Made by a program: the position numbers and the translations under genes
Shown: positions 29,710-39,317 of the stretch, piece after piece
Numbering within the stretch: position 1 is the first letter of the stretch
Layout: the number at the start of each line of letters is the position of its first letter
The notes under the pieces: model-generated
The model's input: the letters and a program-made list of their open reading frames with translations, nothing else
Databases searched by the model: none
Told to the model about the DNA's origin: nothing
NCBI RefSeq assembly: GCF_002209555.1
Contig: NZ_NJIF01000007.1
Location: 124,001-188,000, forward strand
Length of the DNA stretch: 64,000 bases
Direction: 5' to 3'
Origin: Achromobacter insolitus
GTDB lineage: Bacteria > Pseudomonadota > Gammaproteobacteria > Burkholderiales > Burkholderiaceae_B

Positions 29710-29806
29710 GACCGCGTTCCCCTGTCCCCATCGTCGAAAATCAACCGCGGACATAGCTGTTCTCGACTCGCGCAATTTGTGCTGAATTCTACTCCAGCGC
29801 CCGCGC

Positions 29807-31018
29807 TCAGTACTTGTCGGAAGTTCCCGTCAGCGCCACTCCAATGCGCAACAACGTATAGGAAACCGCGTCGACCCAGCGCCGCAACCATCCCCGGCGC
29901 TGATACTCCAGCGGCCGGATGAAGCGCCCCCCCTCGCGGATGGCGGTCTCCAGCCGTTCCTGCAGGTCCCAGGAAAACGGCTGGTCGTCGACGACCACGT
30001 TGGCTTCGCGCGCCAGCAGCAGGCTGAACGGGTCCAGATTGGACGAACCCACGGTCGCGACGTTGTCGATGACAGCCACCTTCGCATGCAGGTAGCTCGG
30101 CATGTATTCGTAGATCTCGATGCCGTCACGCAGCAGCTGGTCGTACAGCGAGCGCGTGGCGTGGTACTGCATGCGGTATTCGATCTTGCCCTGCAGCAAC
30201 AGGCGCACGCGCACGCCGCGTGCGGCCGCCTTGGCCAGCGCGCGGCGGAACTGCCGGCCGGGAAAGAAATAGGCGTTGGCGATCAGGATATCGCGGCGGG
30301 CATGCGCGATGCCATAAAGGTAGGCACGTTCAAAGGTCTGGCGGTACCGCAGGTTGTCACGCAGCACCAGCGCGGCGCGCAGGTTGCCGCAAGGCGCAAC
30401 GGCAGCATGCCGCGGCTTCAGCAGCCGCATGCGGTTCCAATCACGAGGATGGCGGCGCAGACGCGCCCAGTTCAACCGTACCCACAGCAGTTCCTGGGCA
30501 TAGGCGGCTTCGGTGACCAGCGGTCCCTGCACCTGCACCGCGAAGTCGAAGCGCGGTCCGGTAATGCCGTCCGTGGGGTCTCGGTCATCGTAGTCGTCGA
30601 TGATGTTGATCCCGCCGATGAAGGCGATGCGTCCGTCCACCACCGTAACCTTGCGATGCAGGCGCCTCAGCCTGCTGCGCGACGGAATGTAGCGCGCGAA
30701 CCAGCGAGGCTCAGGACGGAATATGCGGCACTGCGCGCCAGCGTTGGTCAGCCGCGTGCGCAAGGGCTCGACGAACCCGGCGCTGCCAAAGCCATCGAGC
30801 ACGACGCGAACCTTGACCCCGCGTCGCGCGGCCGCCTCCAGACTGTCCAATACCAGGGAGCCGGTGCGGTCCGGCGTGAAGATATAGGTTTCCAGGTGCA
30901 CGCTGACCTGGGCAGCATCGATGGCCGCGACCAACGCGGGAAAGAAGTCGGAGCCGTTCTGGAGCAACCGGACGTCGTTGCCCTCCGTCCAGTCCAGCTT
31001 GGACTGCTCAGCCCTCAC
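29807..31018 (-). CDS. clsB: Cardiolipin synthase/phospholipase D family protein (ClsB-like)
   Basis: A 403-residue phospholipase D superfamily protein with two HKD motifs: LHRKVTVVDGRIAFIGG (about residue 125) and LHAKVAVIDNVATVGSSNLD (about 305). It lacks N-terminal membrane helices, like E. coli ClsB. It would make cardiolipin by phosphatidyl transfer. GTG 31018 overlaps the stop of the endonuclease gene (GTGA); the clsB plus endonuclease/phosphatase pair is also seen as ybhO-ybhP in E. coli. The upstream open frame to 31141 is not real coding. It ends 97 bp before the WbqC gene. Confidence 0.9.
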   Translation of the reverse strand: MRAEQSKLDWTEGNDVRLLQNGSDFFPALVAAIDAAQVSVHLETYIFTPDRTGSLVLDSLEAAARRGVKVRVVLDGFGSAGFVEPLRTRLTNAGAQCRIFRPEPRWFARYIPSRSRLRRLHRKVTVVDGRIAFIGGINIIDDYDDRDPTDGITGPRFDFAVQVQGPLVTEAAYAQELLWVRLNWARLRRHPRDWNRMRLLKPRHAAVAPCGNLRAALVLRDNLRYRQTFERAYLYGIAHARRDILIANAYFFPGRQFRRALAKAAARGVRVRLLLQGKIEYRMQYHATRSLYDQLLRDGIEIYEYMPSYLHAKVAVIDNVATVGSSNLDPFSLLLAREANVVVDDQPFSWDLQERLETAIREGGRFIRPLEYQRRGWLRRWVDAVSYTLLRIGVALTGTSDKY

Positions 31019-31881
31019 GGCAGTTCCAGCTCGGCCAGCAAGGGAGAATGATCGGAAAGCCTGGCCCATTCGCGGCCGCGCAGCACGCGGGCGCTGCGCA
31101 CGGCAAAGCCGCGCTGGTAGATGCGGTCCAGGCGGAACCACGGGAACACCGCCGGGAAAGTGCGCGGCGGCGGCAGCAGCAGTCGCGAATTGCCATCCAT
31201 GCCGAGCTGGTTGGTGCGCTCCATGATGGACACGCCGCTATTGGGCAGCCCGCGCAGCGCGTTGCTCAACCGCTTCACGGAATCCCGCAGACGCGGCAGT
31301 TCGCCGCCATGGCTGCGCGGAGCATGCGAGAACACTTCATACAGGCCCAGCTGCTGCACGAACAGGGGCGCCAGGCGATCGCCCCAGTCATTGAAGTCGC
31401 CCGCGATCAGGATAGGCTCGCCGTCCGGCACCATGCGCCGGATGCGTTCGGTCAGTGCCAGTATCTGGCGGCTGCGGCTGGTAGCGAACAACCCCAGATG
31501 CACGACGAAGCAATGCACCGCCCGTCCGTCGAGCTCGATGCGCGCATGCAGCAAGCCGCGCTGCTCGAGCCGGTGATCGGAGATGTCCTGGTTTTCGTGG
31601 TCAAGAATGGGAAAGCGCGACAGCAACGCATTGCCGTGGTCGGTCTCGTGACGGACGGCGTTGCGGCCATAGGCGACATCCAGCCGCAACGCGGCGGCCA
31701 GGGACTCATGCTGGGCATCTAGCAGGGATTTCTGCTCATTTCGGCCCTGGACTTCCTGCAGGAAGACCAGATCCGGACGCAGGCCATACAGGCCCAGGCG
31801 CAATTCGTTCAGGGAGTCGCGCCGGCCCAATGCCGAGCGGCCCTTGTGAATGTTGTAGCTGACGACGCGGATGAGCGACAT
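31015..31881 (-). CDS. Endonuclease/exonuclease/phosphatase family protein (YbhP-like)
   Basis: A 288-residue EEP-fold metal-dependent phosphoesterase. It shows the usual order of active-site segments: SYNIHKG, FLQEVQGR, HGNALLSRFPI, AGDFNDWG and LSDHSPLLAEL. It overlaps the ClsB-like gene as GTGA, an arrangement shared with ybhP-ybhO (clsB), so it may act on a lipid or phosphodiester linked to that enzyme's function; its substrate is unknown. Following the start upstream are about 210 bp without a gene and then the GC-rich repeat next to aspS. Confidence 0.88.
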   Translation of the reverse strand: MSLIRVVSYNIHKGRSALGRRDSLNELRLGLYGLRPDLVFLQEVQGRNEQKSLLDAQHESLAAALRLDVAYGRNAVRHETDHGNALLSRFPILDHENQDISDHRLEQRGLLHARIELDGRAVHCFVVHLGLFATSRSRQILALTERIRRMVPDGEPILIAGDFNDWGDRLAPLFVQQLGLYEVFSHAPRSHGGELPRLRDSVKRLSNALRGLPNSGVSIMERTNQLGMDGNSRLLLPPPRTFPAVFPWFRLDRIYQRGFAVRSARVLRGREWARLSDHSPLLAELELP

Positions 31882-32091
31882 AGAAAATGGCGCCTTTCAA
31901 AGCTGGGGAACCGCCAGCCGCAGCAAAAAAGAAACCCGGCCAGCACCGCCCATAAGCGAGCGGCGTTTGCCAGATTACTCCAATTCAGAAGACAGTTGCT
32001 GCGCCTGCGACGCACTCCCGTTTTCCAGGAACAACTACTTTCTTTAACTGCCCAATCGAGGCACGAACGCCACAGCCGCACAACGCCCCTC

Positions 32092-32173
32092 AAGCCAGGC
32101 CGCACGGATCCGGCTCCGCCGGTCCGTAGCGGCGCCCCCCTGGGGGGGAAGCGCCTACGGCGCTTCGGGGGGG
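32092..32173 (-). repeat. GC-rich 3'-flanking repeat, copy 1 (after aspS)
   Basis: Read on the minus strand, this 82-bp element begins two bases after the aspS stop codon. It contains GAAGCGCC-gta-GGCGCTTC, then CCCC/GGGG arms and a second dyad ACGGA...TCCGT. It aligns almost end to end with the element at 49271-49348, with a few substitutions and short indels, and both copies lie directly downstream of a stop codon in gene orientation. It may serve as a terminator or mRNA 3'-end protector, REP-like. No T run follows. Confidence 0.8.
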
Positions 32174-32174
32174 A

Positions 32175-33962
32175 TCACTTCGTCTCTACGTTCCGCAAGC
32201 GGATGTGCAGCTCGCGCAGTTGCTTCTCGTCGACCTCGGACGGCGCTTGCGTCAGGAGACACTGGGCGCGCTGGGTCTTCGGGAAGGCAATTACGTCGCG
32301 GATCGATTCGGCGCCGGTCATCATCGTGACGATGCGGTCCAGGCCGAAGGCGATGCCGCCGTGCGGAGGCGCGCCGTATTGCAGCGCGTCCAGCAGGAAG
32401 CCGAACTTCTCGCGAGCTTCCTCGGCGCCGATCTTCAGCGCGCGGAACACCTTGCTCTGCACTTCCTCACGGTGGATACGGACCGAGCCGCCGCCGATTT
32501 CCCAACCGTTGAGCACCATGTCGTAGGCCTTCGCGAAAGCCTTGCTGGGATCGGATTCCAGGAAGTCTTCGTGACCGTCCTTCGGGCTGGTGAAGGGGTG
32601 GTGGGCTGCGGTGTAGCGGCCATCTTCCTCGTCGTACTCGAACATCGGGAAGTCGACGACCCACAGCGGCATCCAACCGGCGGTGGACAGGCCGGCCTTC
32701 TTGCCGAACTCGCTGTGGCCGATCTTCACGCGCAGCGCGCCGATAGCGTCGTTGACGACCTTCTCGCGGTCGGCGCCAAAGAAGATGATGTCGCCGTCCT
32801 GCGCGCCGGTGCGCTTGACCAGTTCGGCCAGGGCAGCGTCATGCAGGTTCTTGACGATGGGCGATTGCAGGCCGTCGCGGCCCTTGGCCACTTCGTTGAC
32901 CTTGATGTAGGCCAGGCCCTTGGCACCGTAAATGCCGACGAACTGGGTGTAGCTGTCGATTTCGCTACGCGACATCTCGGCGCCACCGGGCACGCGCAGG
33001 GCGACCACGCGGCTGCCAGGCGCCGTGGCGGCGGCGGCGAACACCTTGAAGTCCACATCGCGCATGACGTCGGTCATGTCGGTGAATTCCAGGTTCACGC
33101 GCAGGTCCGGCTTGTCCGAACCGTAGCGGCGCATGGCTTCCGTCCAGGTCATGATCGGGAACGGCGTCGGCAGATCGACGTCCTGAACCACCTTGAACAC
33201 GTGGCGGATCATGTTTTCGAAGATTTCACGGATCTCGAACTCGTTCAGGAACGAGGTTTCGCAGTCGATCTGGGTGAATTCGGGCTGGCGGTCAGCGCGC
33301 AGGTCTTCGTCGCGGAAGCACTTGGTGATCTGGTAGTAGCGGTCGAAACCGGACACCATCAGCATCTGCTTGAAGAGCTGCGGCGACTGCGGCAGCGCGA
33401 AGAAGTGGCCAGCATTCACACGCGAAGGCACGAGATAGTCGCGCGCGCCTTCAGGCGTGCTCTTGGTCAGCATCGGGGTTTCGATGTCGATGAAGCCCAG
33501 CTGGTCCAGGAACTTGCGCACTTCGATGGACACGCGATAGCGCAGCATCAGGTTGCGCTGCATCTGCGGACGGCGCAGGTCCAGTACGCGATGCGTGAGG
33601 CGCGTCGTTTCCGAGAGGTTGTCGTCGTCCAGCTGGAACGGCGGCGTGACCGACGCGTTCAGGATCTCGACTTCCTTGCAGAGCACTTCGACTTCGCCCG
33701 AAGCCAGCTCGGCGTTGGCGGTGCCCGCCGGACGCTCGCGCACCAGGCCGGTCACGCGGATGCAGAACTCGTTGCGCAGGCGCTCCGCGGTCGCGAAGGC
33801 GGCGTTGTCCGGATCGAACACGATCTGCGCCAGGCCCGCGCGGTCGCGCAGGTCGATGAAGATGACCCCGCCGTGGTCGCGGCGGCGGTTCACCCAGCCG
33901 TACAGGGTGACGGTCTGGCCGAGATGGTCACGGCAAACCTGGCCGGTGTAGCAGGTACGCAT
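32175..33962 (-). CDS. aspS: Aspartyl-tRNA synthetase
   Basis: A 595-residue bacterial-type AspRS. The N-terminal OB-fold anticodon domain starts [15 protein letters not shown]. Class II motif 2 is in [20 protein letters not shown], and motif 3 in [13 protein letters not shown] near the C-terminus, with the bacterial GAD insertion between. It charges tRNA-Asp; whether it also charges tRNA-Asn (non-discriminating form) is not decided here. It follows the DUF502 gene by 41 bp in the same direction, a common beta-proteobacterial order. Confidence 0.98.
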   Translation of the reverse strand: MRTCYTGQVCRDHLGQTVTLYGWVNRRRDHGGVIFIDLRDRAGLAQIVFDPDNAAFATAERLRNEFCIRVTGLVRERPAGTANAELASGEVEVLCKEVEILNASVTPPFQLDDDNLSETTRLTHRVLDLRRPQMQRNLMLRYRVSIEVRKFLDQLGFIDIETPMLTKSTPEGARDYLVPSRVNAGHFFALPQSPQLFKQMLMVSGFDRYYQITKCFRDEDLRADRQPEFTQIDCETSFLNEFEIREIFENMIRHVFKVVQDVDLPTPFPIMTWTEAMRRYGSDKPDLRVNLEFTDMTDVMRDVDFKVFAAAATAPGSRVVALRVPGGAEMSRSEIDSYTQFVGIYGAKGLAYIKVNEVAKGRDGLQSPIVKNLHDAALAELVKRTGAQDGDIIFFGADREKVVNDAIGALRVKIGHSEFGKKAGLSTAGWMPLWVVDFPMFEYDEEDGRYTAAHHPFTSPKDGHEDFLESDPSKAFAKAYDMVLNGWEIGGGSVRIHREEVQSKVFRALKIGAEEAREKFGFLLDALQYGAPPHGGIAFGLDRIVTMMTGAESIRDVIAFPKTQRAQCLLTQAPSEVDEKQLRELHIRLRNVETK

Positions 33963-34003
33963 GCGGGATGACTCCGTTTATGTGCTTGGTTGTAGCGTAA
34001 GGG

Positions 34004-34675
34004 TTACGAATCGGCGCGAGGCGTGTCTTGCACGTCGGGCGCCGGAACGGGAGCGGCCGGCCGGGACACAGGCGTCGCCGCCTGGACCGGGGCGACAACG
34101 CCCATGGAAACGATGTACTTCAAAGCCGCGTCCACGCTCATCTGAAGATCCATCGCGTCTGCGCGCGGGACCATCAGGAAGAAGCCGGACGTCGGATTCG
34201 GCGTGGTCGGCACGTACACGCTGATGTGGTCGCCGGGAAGCTGGTCGGCCACTTCGCCGCTGGGCGTGCCGGTAACGAAAGCAATGGTCCAGCTGCCTGC
34301 GCGCGGGTACTGCACCAATACCGCCCGGCGAAACGCCTGGCCGTTGGGCGCAAGCACGGTATCGCTGACCTGCTTGACCGAGTTGTAGATGGAACGCACC
34401 AAGGGAATGCGGCCCAGCAGGCTTTCCCACTGGTCCACCATGGTACGGCCGATCAGGTTGGCCGCGAAAACGCCCGTCAGAAGAACCACTACCACCACCA
34501 GCACGAAGCGGAAGCCGGGAATGTCGATGCCGAACAGCGATTCGGACGACAGGAAGCCGGGCACGAACCCTTCCAGGGTCGCGACCAGCAAGCCCAGCAC
34601 CCACACCGTGATGACCAGGGGAACCCAGATCAGCAGCCCGGTGATGAAGTACTTCTTGATGACGCGCATACGCAT
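34004..34675 (-). CDS. DUF502 membrane protein
   Basis: A 223-residue DUF502 protein. It has two transmembrane segments near the N-terminus (KKYFITGLLIWVPLVITVWV and FVLVVVVVLLTGVFAANLIG) and the conserved middle IPLVRSIYNSVKQVSDTV. A proline/alanine-rich tail ends it. The function of the family is unknown; homologues are membrane proteins often found beside aspS. The frame is open far upstream through the FmdB gene, but ATG 34675 starts ten bases after the FmdB stop and gives the family N-terminus MRMRVIKKYF. Confidence 0.88.
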   Translation of the reverse strand: MRMRVIKKYFITGLLIWVPLVITVWVLGLLVATLEGFVPGFLSSESLFGIDIPGFRFVLVVVVVLLTGVFAANLIGRTMVDQWESLLGRIPLVRSIYNSVKQVSDTVLAPNGQAFRRAVLVQYPRAGSWTIAFVTGTPSGEVADQLPGDHISVYVPTTPNPTSGFFLMVPRADAMDLQMSVDAALKYIVSMGVVAPVQAATPVSRPAAPVPAPDVQDTPRADS

Positions 34676-34685
34676 CGCGTGTGCT

Positions 34686-34997
34686 CTAGGAGGCGGCGCT
34701 ACCGGCAGCGGGCGCCGCAGGAGCGGCCGGGGCTGCTGGCGCCGCGGCAGGCGCGGCGCTTTCAGCGGCCGCCGGCGTACTGGCCGAGGCCGCGCCCTGG
34801 CTGCCGCCGCTGCCGTTGCCACGGAAGTCCGTGACATACCAGCCGGAGCCCTTGAGCTGGAATCCAGCCGCGGTCACCTGCTTGGAGAACGTGCTTTGGC
34901 CGCATTCGGGACAAACCGAAAGCGGCGCATCGGAAATCTTCTGCAAGACGTCTTTGGCATGGCCGCAGGCGCTGCACTTGTAAGCGTAAATGGGCAT
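34686..34997 (-). CDS. FmdB-family zinc-ribbon protein
   Basis: A 103-residue FmdB-type small zinc-ribbon protein starting MPIYAYKCSACGHAKDVLQ, with CxxC pairs in CSACG and CPECG. The C-terminal third is a low-complexity alanine/proline tail. The family is named after a putative regulator of formamidase genes but its true role is not established. First gene of the fmdB-DUF502-aspS group. The 254-bp gap upstream (34998-35251) shows GC-rich dyads near the antiporter stop and no gene. Confidence 0.9.
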   Translation of the reverse strand: MPIYAYKCSACGHAKDVLQKISDAPLSVCPECGQSTFSKQVTAAGFQLKGSGWYVTDFRGNGSGGSQGAASASTPAAAESAAPAAAPAAPAAPAAPAAGSAAS

Positions 34998-35251
34998 CTA
35001 AAGCTCCCAGGCGGGGGCCCGGCGTATCAAAAGCCGCTATCCAAAAGCCGCTGGCGCCAGACGCAAGGTCCGGGGCCGGATCGGGTCGGGGACCTGGTCC
35101 GAACGGAAGCGGCCGGTGGGCGAGGCCGGAAAAAATACGGGAAAGTCTTGAATTTTAGCGGTTTTTCGTGAATGGCCGGTGTCCGCCCCCCGCGGACCGC
35201 CTTGGGGCGCGCCGCAAGGGCTCCGTCAGCGGCTCCGCCGGCGCTGCCGCC

Positions 35252-36535
35252 CTATACGGGAAGCAGGAACATGACGGCCGCCACCAGGGTCGGCGCGAGG
35301 GCAGACAGGAACAGCCGCCCCGACGAAATGCTGCCGTCCGGGAAGTGGTTCTTCAGGATGGCGAAGCCAGCCGGGTTGGGCGCGTTGGCGATCACGGTCA
35401 GCCCCCCGCCGGTGACCGCGCCGGCCACCAGCATGTAGCGCCAGGCCTCGCTGGTGCCCTCGACCAGCGAACCCAGGTAGGTCAGCGCGGCGTTGTCGGT
35501 AATGGCCGTAAGCGCCGTCGCGCCCCAGAACAGCACAAAGGGCTCCAGGCCACCCAGCAGATCCTGCAGCCACCATTTCTGCAGGCCGCCCAGCACCACC
35601 AGCCCCGCGAGGAAAAAGCCCACCATCAGGCCTTCTTTGATCATCAGGCGGCTCTGATAACGCTTATAGGCTTCGGCAAAGCCGATGAACATCATCAAGA
35701 GGCCCAGAAAGATGGCCGGATGATGCGCGCTGAGCACCACGGCGACCAGGAAGCCCAGGTGCACCAGCATGACCAGCACCGGCACAGGCCCGCGCCCGTC
35801 GCTGCCTTCAGGCGCATCCACGCCCCCGCCCGTGCCCACCGAGCGCTCCAGCAGCGCCTTGCGGCAGATGAACGTCAAGAGCGCCGCGTTCAAGCAGACG
35901 GCGATCGCGGCGCGCCAGCCGAAATGCTGGACCATGAAGGTCGAGTCCCAGCCAAAAGTGGAAGCCACCATCAATACCGGCGGCGCGGCATAGGAGGTCA
36001 GCACGCCGCCAATGGACACATTGACGAACAGCACCCCGAGGGTCAGATACTTGAAGCCCGCTCGTCCGCTGCTGCGGAAATAGGCATCGCGCAGCAGGAT
36101 GGCGGCCAACGTCATCGCGGCGGGTTCGGTAATGAAGGAGCCGCCCAGCGGCACCAGCGACATAACGACGAAAAAGGTGGCGAGTTCGCGCGGCAGCGGC
36201 AGCACACGCGCCACCAGACGCACCAGCATGCCTACCAGCTCCAGGATCGGCCGGCTGGCAGCCACCACCATGATGACGAAGACGAACAGCGGCTCGGTGA
36301 AATTGCGCGTGTCCATGTACTCGATGGCGTGCGACGGGCCCGACAGCGCCGCCATCGCGACGATCAGCACAAAGGCCCAGACACCGAACACGGCCTCGAC
36401 TTCGGAGAACAGATGCCAGATGCCCGCGTGCGGTCCGCCACGATGCGCAAGCCGCGCGAAAAAGGGAACCGAGAAGGTATGAAGAACCGCCACGGCGAAC
36501 AGGATGGTGGCGATGACTTCAAGTGTCTGGGGCAT
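35252..36535 (-). CDS. Putative Na+/H+ antiporter
   Basis: A 427-residue protein with about 11-12 hydrophobic segments. The conserved half-helix motifs AITDNAALTYLGSL and VIANAPNPAGFAIL resemble ion-transporter-type antiporters of the putative Na+/H+ antiporter family (PF07399 type). It would exchange Na+ for H+ at the inner membrane. ATG 36535 is preceded by GGAAG at good spacing; an earlier ATG at 36607 gives an arginine-rich leader that is unlikely. It stands alone: the next upstream gene ends 134 bp away. Confidence 0.82.
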   Translation of the reverse strand: MPQTLEVIATILFAVAVLHTFSVPFFARLAHRGGPHAGIWHLFSEVEAVFGVWAFVLIVAMAALSGPSHAIEYMDTRNFTEPLFVFVIMVVAASRPILELVGMLVRLVARVLPLPRELATFFVVMSLVPLGGSFITEPAAMTLAAILLRDAYFRSSGRAGFKYLTLGVLFVNVSIGGVLTSYAAPPVLMVASTFGWDSTFMVQHFGWRAAIAVCLNAALLTFICRKALLERSVGTGGGVDAPEGSDGRGPVPVLVMLVHLGFLVAVVLSAHHPAIFLGLLMMFIGFAEAYKRYQSRLMIKEGLMVGFFLAGLVVLGGLQKWWLQDLLGGLEPFVLFWGATALTAITDNAALTYLGSLVEGTSEAWRYMLVAGAVTGGGLTVIANAPNPAGFAILKNHFPDGSISSGRLFLSALAPTLVAAVMFLLPV

Positions 36536-36669
36536 GTAAACGACTTCCGGAAGAAGGATTCGACAGCGCGGACGCCGCCCGGCGGGCCTGCGGGACAAGG
36601 GTCGCAATATAGCGCAAGGCCCTTGCCGTGTAACGCAGGGTCAACACCGAGGCGCGCGGGCCCGCGCGC

Positions 36670-38199
36670 CTATTTCCGCAAGTCTTGCGCGTCGGTGGCG
36701 CCCATGCCCTGGCGCGCATGCCGGAACGGCAGCAGCCGCAGATCCAAGGCCGCGGGCCCCGGCGCGTCGACGTCGATGATCGCGGCGCACAGCGGCAGAA
36801 AAGCCGCCCGGAAGTGGTTCTTGGCCTTCACGCACAACAGGCGCACATGATCCAGATCGATACCGTGCAGCGCGAAGAAGCCTGGATCGTTGGCGGGCGC
36901 GACCCGTTCGGTCACGATGACCTGTACGTTCGGCCGATCGCGTAGCGACAGCAAGGCAGTGCGTCCGCAACTCGTGCGCACGCCTGTTTCCATCGGGCCG
37001 GTGTTGCTGAATTCACCGTCGGTATAGCGCTCGACCCGGAACGCCGCGCGCACCGCAGGCCCGAAATCGCCGCTCACGCGGCCGCCCAGGGCCAGTTCGC
37101 AATCGCCGCCCTGCCCGGCTTCGTGCGCGCGCCGGACCGCGTCAGGGTCCGCGAAGCTGGCGAATACGCAGGGCAGGTCGATTTGCGCATCGAGCAAGGC
37201 GCGAAACAGCGCCGGGGTATCGCACACTCCGCCCGACAGCGGGTTGTCGCCAGGATCGGTGACGGCGACCAGGCCGGCGCCCGAGCGCGCCGCCTCGACG
37301 GCCAACGCCAAGCCTTCCTGCGGCGTCGGCAGGCTGACCGCGAACGCGGGTGCCAGGCGCCGCATTGCCGCCATCATGGCCTCGGCCGCGGCGCTCGCCC
37401 CCGCGCCACCGGCGTCGCGGACCTTATCAGCCACCACCAGCACCGAAGCGCCGGTATCAACCGTGTCGGCATAGGGAAAACCGCCAAACACCGAGACTTC
37501 GGCCACGCGATCGTCCGCCAGGGCTGCGGCAAGATCCTGCAATTCGCGCATCGGGCCTGCATCGGTGCGCATGTTGAAACTGGGCAGCAACAGGTCCGGT
37601 TTGGCCACGAGCACGCGGGGCGACAGCTCGCCGGCCTGCATACGCAGCAGCATGTCGAGCACCCGCCGCGCCGCCTCGCGCATGTCGATGTGGGGGTAAG
37701 TCTTGTAGCCGCTGGCGCAGTCCAGCAGGCCGCCCAGCTCCGGGGACAGGTTGGCATGCAGGTCGAAGCTGGCGCCCAGGGGCACGCCGGGCAGCAATGC
37801 CCGCACCGCGCGCACGAAATCCAGATCGGGCGACTGCCGCCGGTCCGTGATGGCGGCGCCATGCAACGACAGGTATACGGCGTCCCAGCGGGACTCGCCC
37901 GCCGCCAGGTCTGCCAGCACCTCTTCCGTGAAGGCACGGTGCACGGCATCCTCGATCGGACCGCCCGGCAGGGCGGACGCGCAGCGCAGGGCCACGACTT
38001 CCCAGTCAGGATGCGTCCGGAGGAACTCGGCGACTTCACCCAGTTCGGTGGCCGTGCCGTCGGCGGCGGCCAAGGCGTCGCCGCCTTTGCGCCATTCGCG
38101 CAGCTCGAAATCCGCCATGGCGCAAGGCACCGGGCAGAAGGCGTTGCCTTCATACCAGAAGCGCGCCACTGCAAGCCGTTTTTTTATGCTCTTGCCCAT
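36670..38199 (-). CDS. M81-family metallopeptidase (MlrC/microcystinase C-like)
   Basis: A 509-residue MlrC-type protein. The N-terminal domain starts with RLAVARFWYEGNAFCP, and typical metal-site segments are SLHGAAIT, SFDLHANLS and the later VTDPGDNPLSGG. In microcystin degraders MlrC cleaves linear peptides, but most homologues lie in catabolic operons and act on unknown amide or peptide substrates. It follows the Bug-type receptor gene by 12 bp on the same strand, so the two are likely co-transcribed and may handle one compound. Confidence 0.88.
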   Translation of the reverse strand: MGKSIKKRLAVARFWYEGNAFCPVPCAMADFELREWRKGGDALAAADGTATELGEVAEFLRTHPDWEVVALRCASALPGGPIEDAVHRAFTEEVLADLAAGESRWDAVYLSLHGAAITDRRQSPDLDFVRAVRALLPGVPLGASFDLHANLSPELGGLLDCASGYKTYPHIDMREAARRVLDMLLRMQAGELSPRVLVAKPDLLLPSFNMRTDAGPMRELQDLAAALADDRVAEVSVFGGFPYADTVDTGASVLVVADKVRDAGGAGASAAAEAMMAAMRRLAPAFAVSLPTPQEGLALAVEAARSGAGLVAVTDPGDNPLSGGVCDTPALFRALLDAQIDLPCVFASFADPDAVRRAHEAGQGGDCELALGGRVSGDFGPAVRAAFRVERYTDGEFSNTGPMETGVRTSCGRTALLSLRDRPNVQVIVTERVAPANDPGFFALHGIDLDHVRLLCVKAKNHFRAAFLPLCAAIIDVDAPGPAALDLRLLPFRHARQGMGATDAQDLRK

Positions 38200-38211
38200 G
38201 CGCTTTCCCGA

Positions 38212-39192
38212 TTATTCCGGACGGATGTCCGTGCCCTCGATCAGGACGCGGTACTTCTCGCGCTCCGTCTGCAGATGCTGCGCCAGCGCCTGCGGCGTAC
38301 CGCCCATGGGTTGCGCCGCAAGCGCGGCCAGCCGTTCGCGCGTGGCGGGCGAATCCAGCACCCGCTGCGCGGCGGCGTTGAGCTTATCGATGACCGGCTG
38401 CGGTGTGCCGGCGGGCGCCATCACCACGAACCACGAAGTCAGCTCGAAGCCCGGCACGGCCTGCGCGATGGCGGGCACGCCCGGCGCGGCGGGAACCGGC
38501 TGGGCCGAAGTCACGCCCAGCGCAATCAACTTGCCCGCCTTGATAAGCGGCAAGGCCGTGGGCAGATTGTCCGCGGACAGGTCGATCTGCCCGCCAAGCA
38601 GGTCATTATTGGCCTGGCTTGCCCCCTTGTACGGCACGTGGCGGATGTCCACCTTGCCCATGCGCTTGATCATCTCCAGCGCCAGGTGGCCCGAACTGCC
38701 CACGCCCGGCGAACCCCAATTCAGACGCCCGGGCTCCGCGCGCGCGGTGCGCAGCAGGTCCTCCATGTTTTTCAGGCCAGACCCGGGATGCGTCAGCACC
38801 ACGTTAGGCACCTGCGCAACATAGGCCACCGGGGCGAAATCCTTGACGGGGTCGTAGCCGATCTTCTTGTAGACGTAGGCGTTGATGATCTGCGTGCCGG
38901 GCGTGCCCAGCAGCAGGGTATAGCCGTCCGCCTGCGCATGTGCCACCTCGGACGCTCCCAGGCTGCCGCCCGCGCCGGCCTTGTTCACCACCACCACGGA
39001 CTGGCCGAGTTCAGCGCCCAGGCCCTCTGCCATCAGGCGTCCCAACAGATCGGTAGTGCCGCCGGCTGCGAACGGCACCACCAGCCGCACCGGCTGCTCC
39101 GGCCAGGCAGCACTGGCCGGAGCAGCCGCGCCCAACGCGGCGAGCGCCGCAATCCCGAAAGTCCAACGATGCAACAGACTGGAAAAGTTCAT
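38212..39192 (-). CDS. Bug-family periplasmic solute-binding protein (TTT receptor)
   Basis: A 326-residue tripartite-tricarboxylate-type binding protein with a Sec signal peptide (hydrophobic core through residue about 25, cleavage after ASA). Typical Bug elements are WPEQPVRLVVPFAAGGTTD after the signal and VVNKAGAGGSLGASEVA. Hundreds of paralogues are typical of Bordetella and Achromobacter, often without TctA/TctB membrane partners, as here. Ligand unknown; the operon partner MlrC suggests an amide or peptide-like compound. It diverges from the aminotransferase gene across an AT-rich 125-bp promoter region. Confidence 0.92.
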   Translation of the reverse strand: MNFSSLLHRWTFGIAALAALGAAAPASAAWPEQPVRLVVPFAAGGTTDLLGRLMAEGLGAELGQSVVVVNKAGAGGSLGASEVAHAQADGYTLLLGTPGTQIINAYVYKKIGYDPVKDFAPVAYVAQVPNVVLTHPGSGLKNMEDLLRTARAEPGRLNWGSPGVGSSGHLALEMIKRMGKVDIRHVPYKGASQANNDLLGGQIDLSADNLPTALPLIKAGKLIALGVTSAQPVPAAPGVPAIAQAVPGFELTSWFVVMAPAGTPQPVIDKLNAAAQRVLDSPATRERLAALAAQPMGGTPQALAQHLQTEREKYRVLIEGTDIRPE

Positions 39193-39317
39193 GACGCCCC
39201 CTTGAGCGAATGATGACGCAATGGCCTATATGGCGATAAAACCGTTTGGTTTATTTTTACAATAAATATACCATGTGTTTTATTCGATAACCCCATCCGC
39301 CAATACCGCACCACACC
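39193..39317. promoter_or_regulatory. Divergent AT-rich promoter region
   Basis: This 125-bp gap separates the divergent Bug receptor and aminotransferase genes. Its centre (39231-39290) is strikingly AT-rich against a GC-rich background and holds AAACC-gttt-GGTTT (39239-39252), a dyad that could bind the RpiR-type regulator encoded 1.4 kb downstream. Several -10-like hexamers are present but no single pair with good spacing stands out. Confidence 0.45.

Noticed and set aside
32205..33971. 588-codon plus-strand open frame opposite aspS
   Set aside because: Shadow of aspS due to codon bias; low-complexity, His- and Val-rich translation without domain signatures.
35178..35251. Third copy of the GC-rich 3'-flanking repeat after the antiporter gene
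   Set aside because: Shares position and the GGCGGAGCC core but does not align over its length; not annotated as the same repeat.
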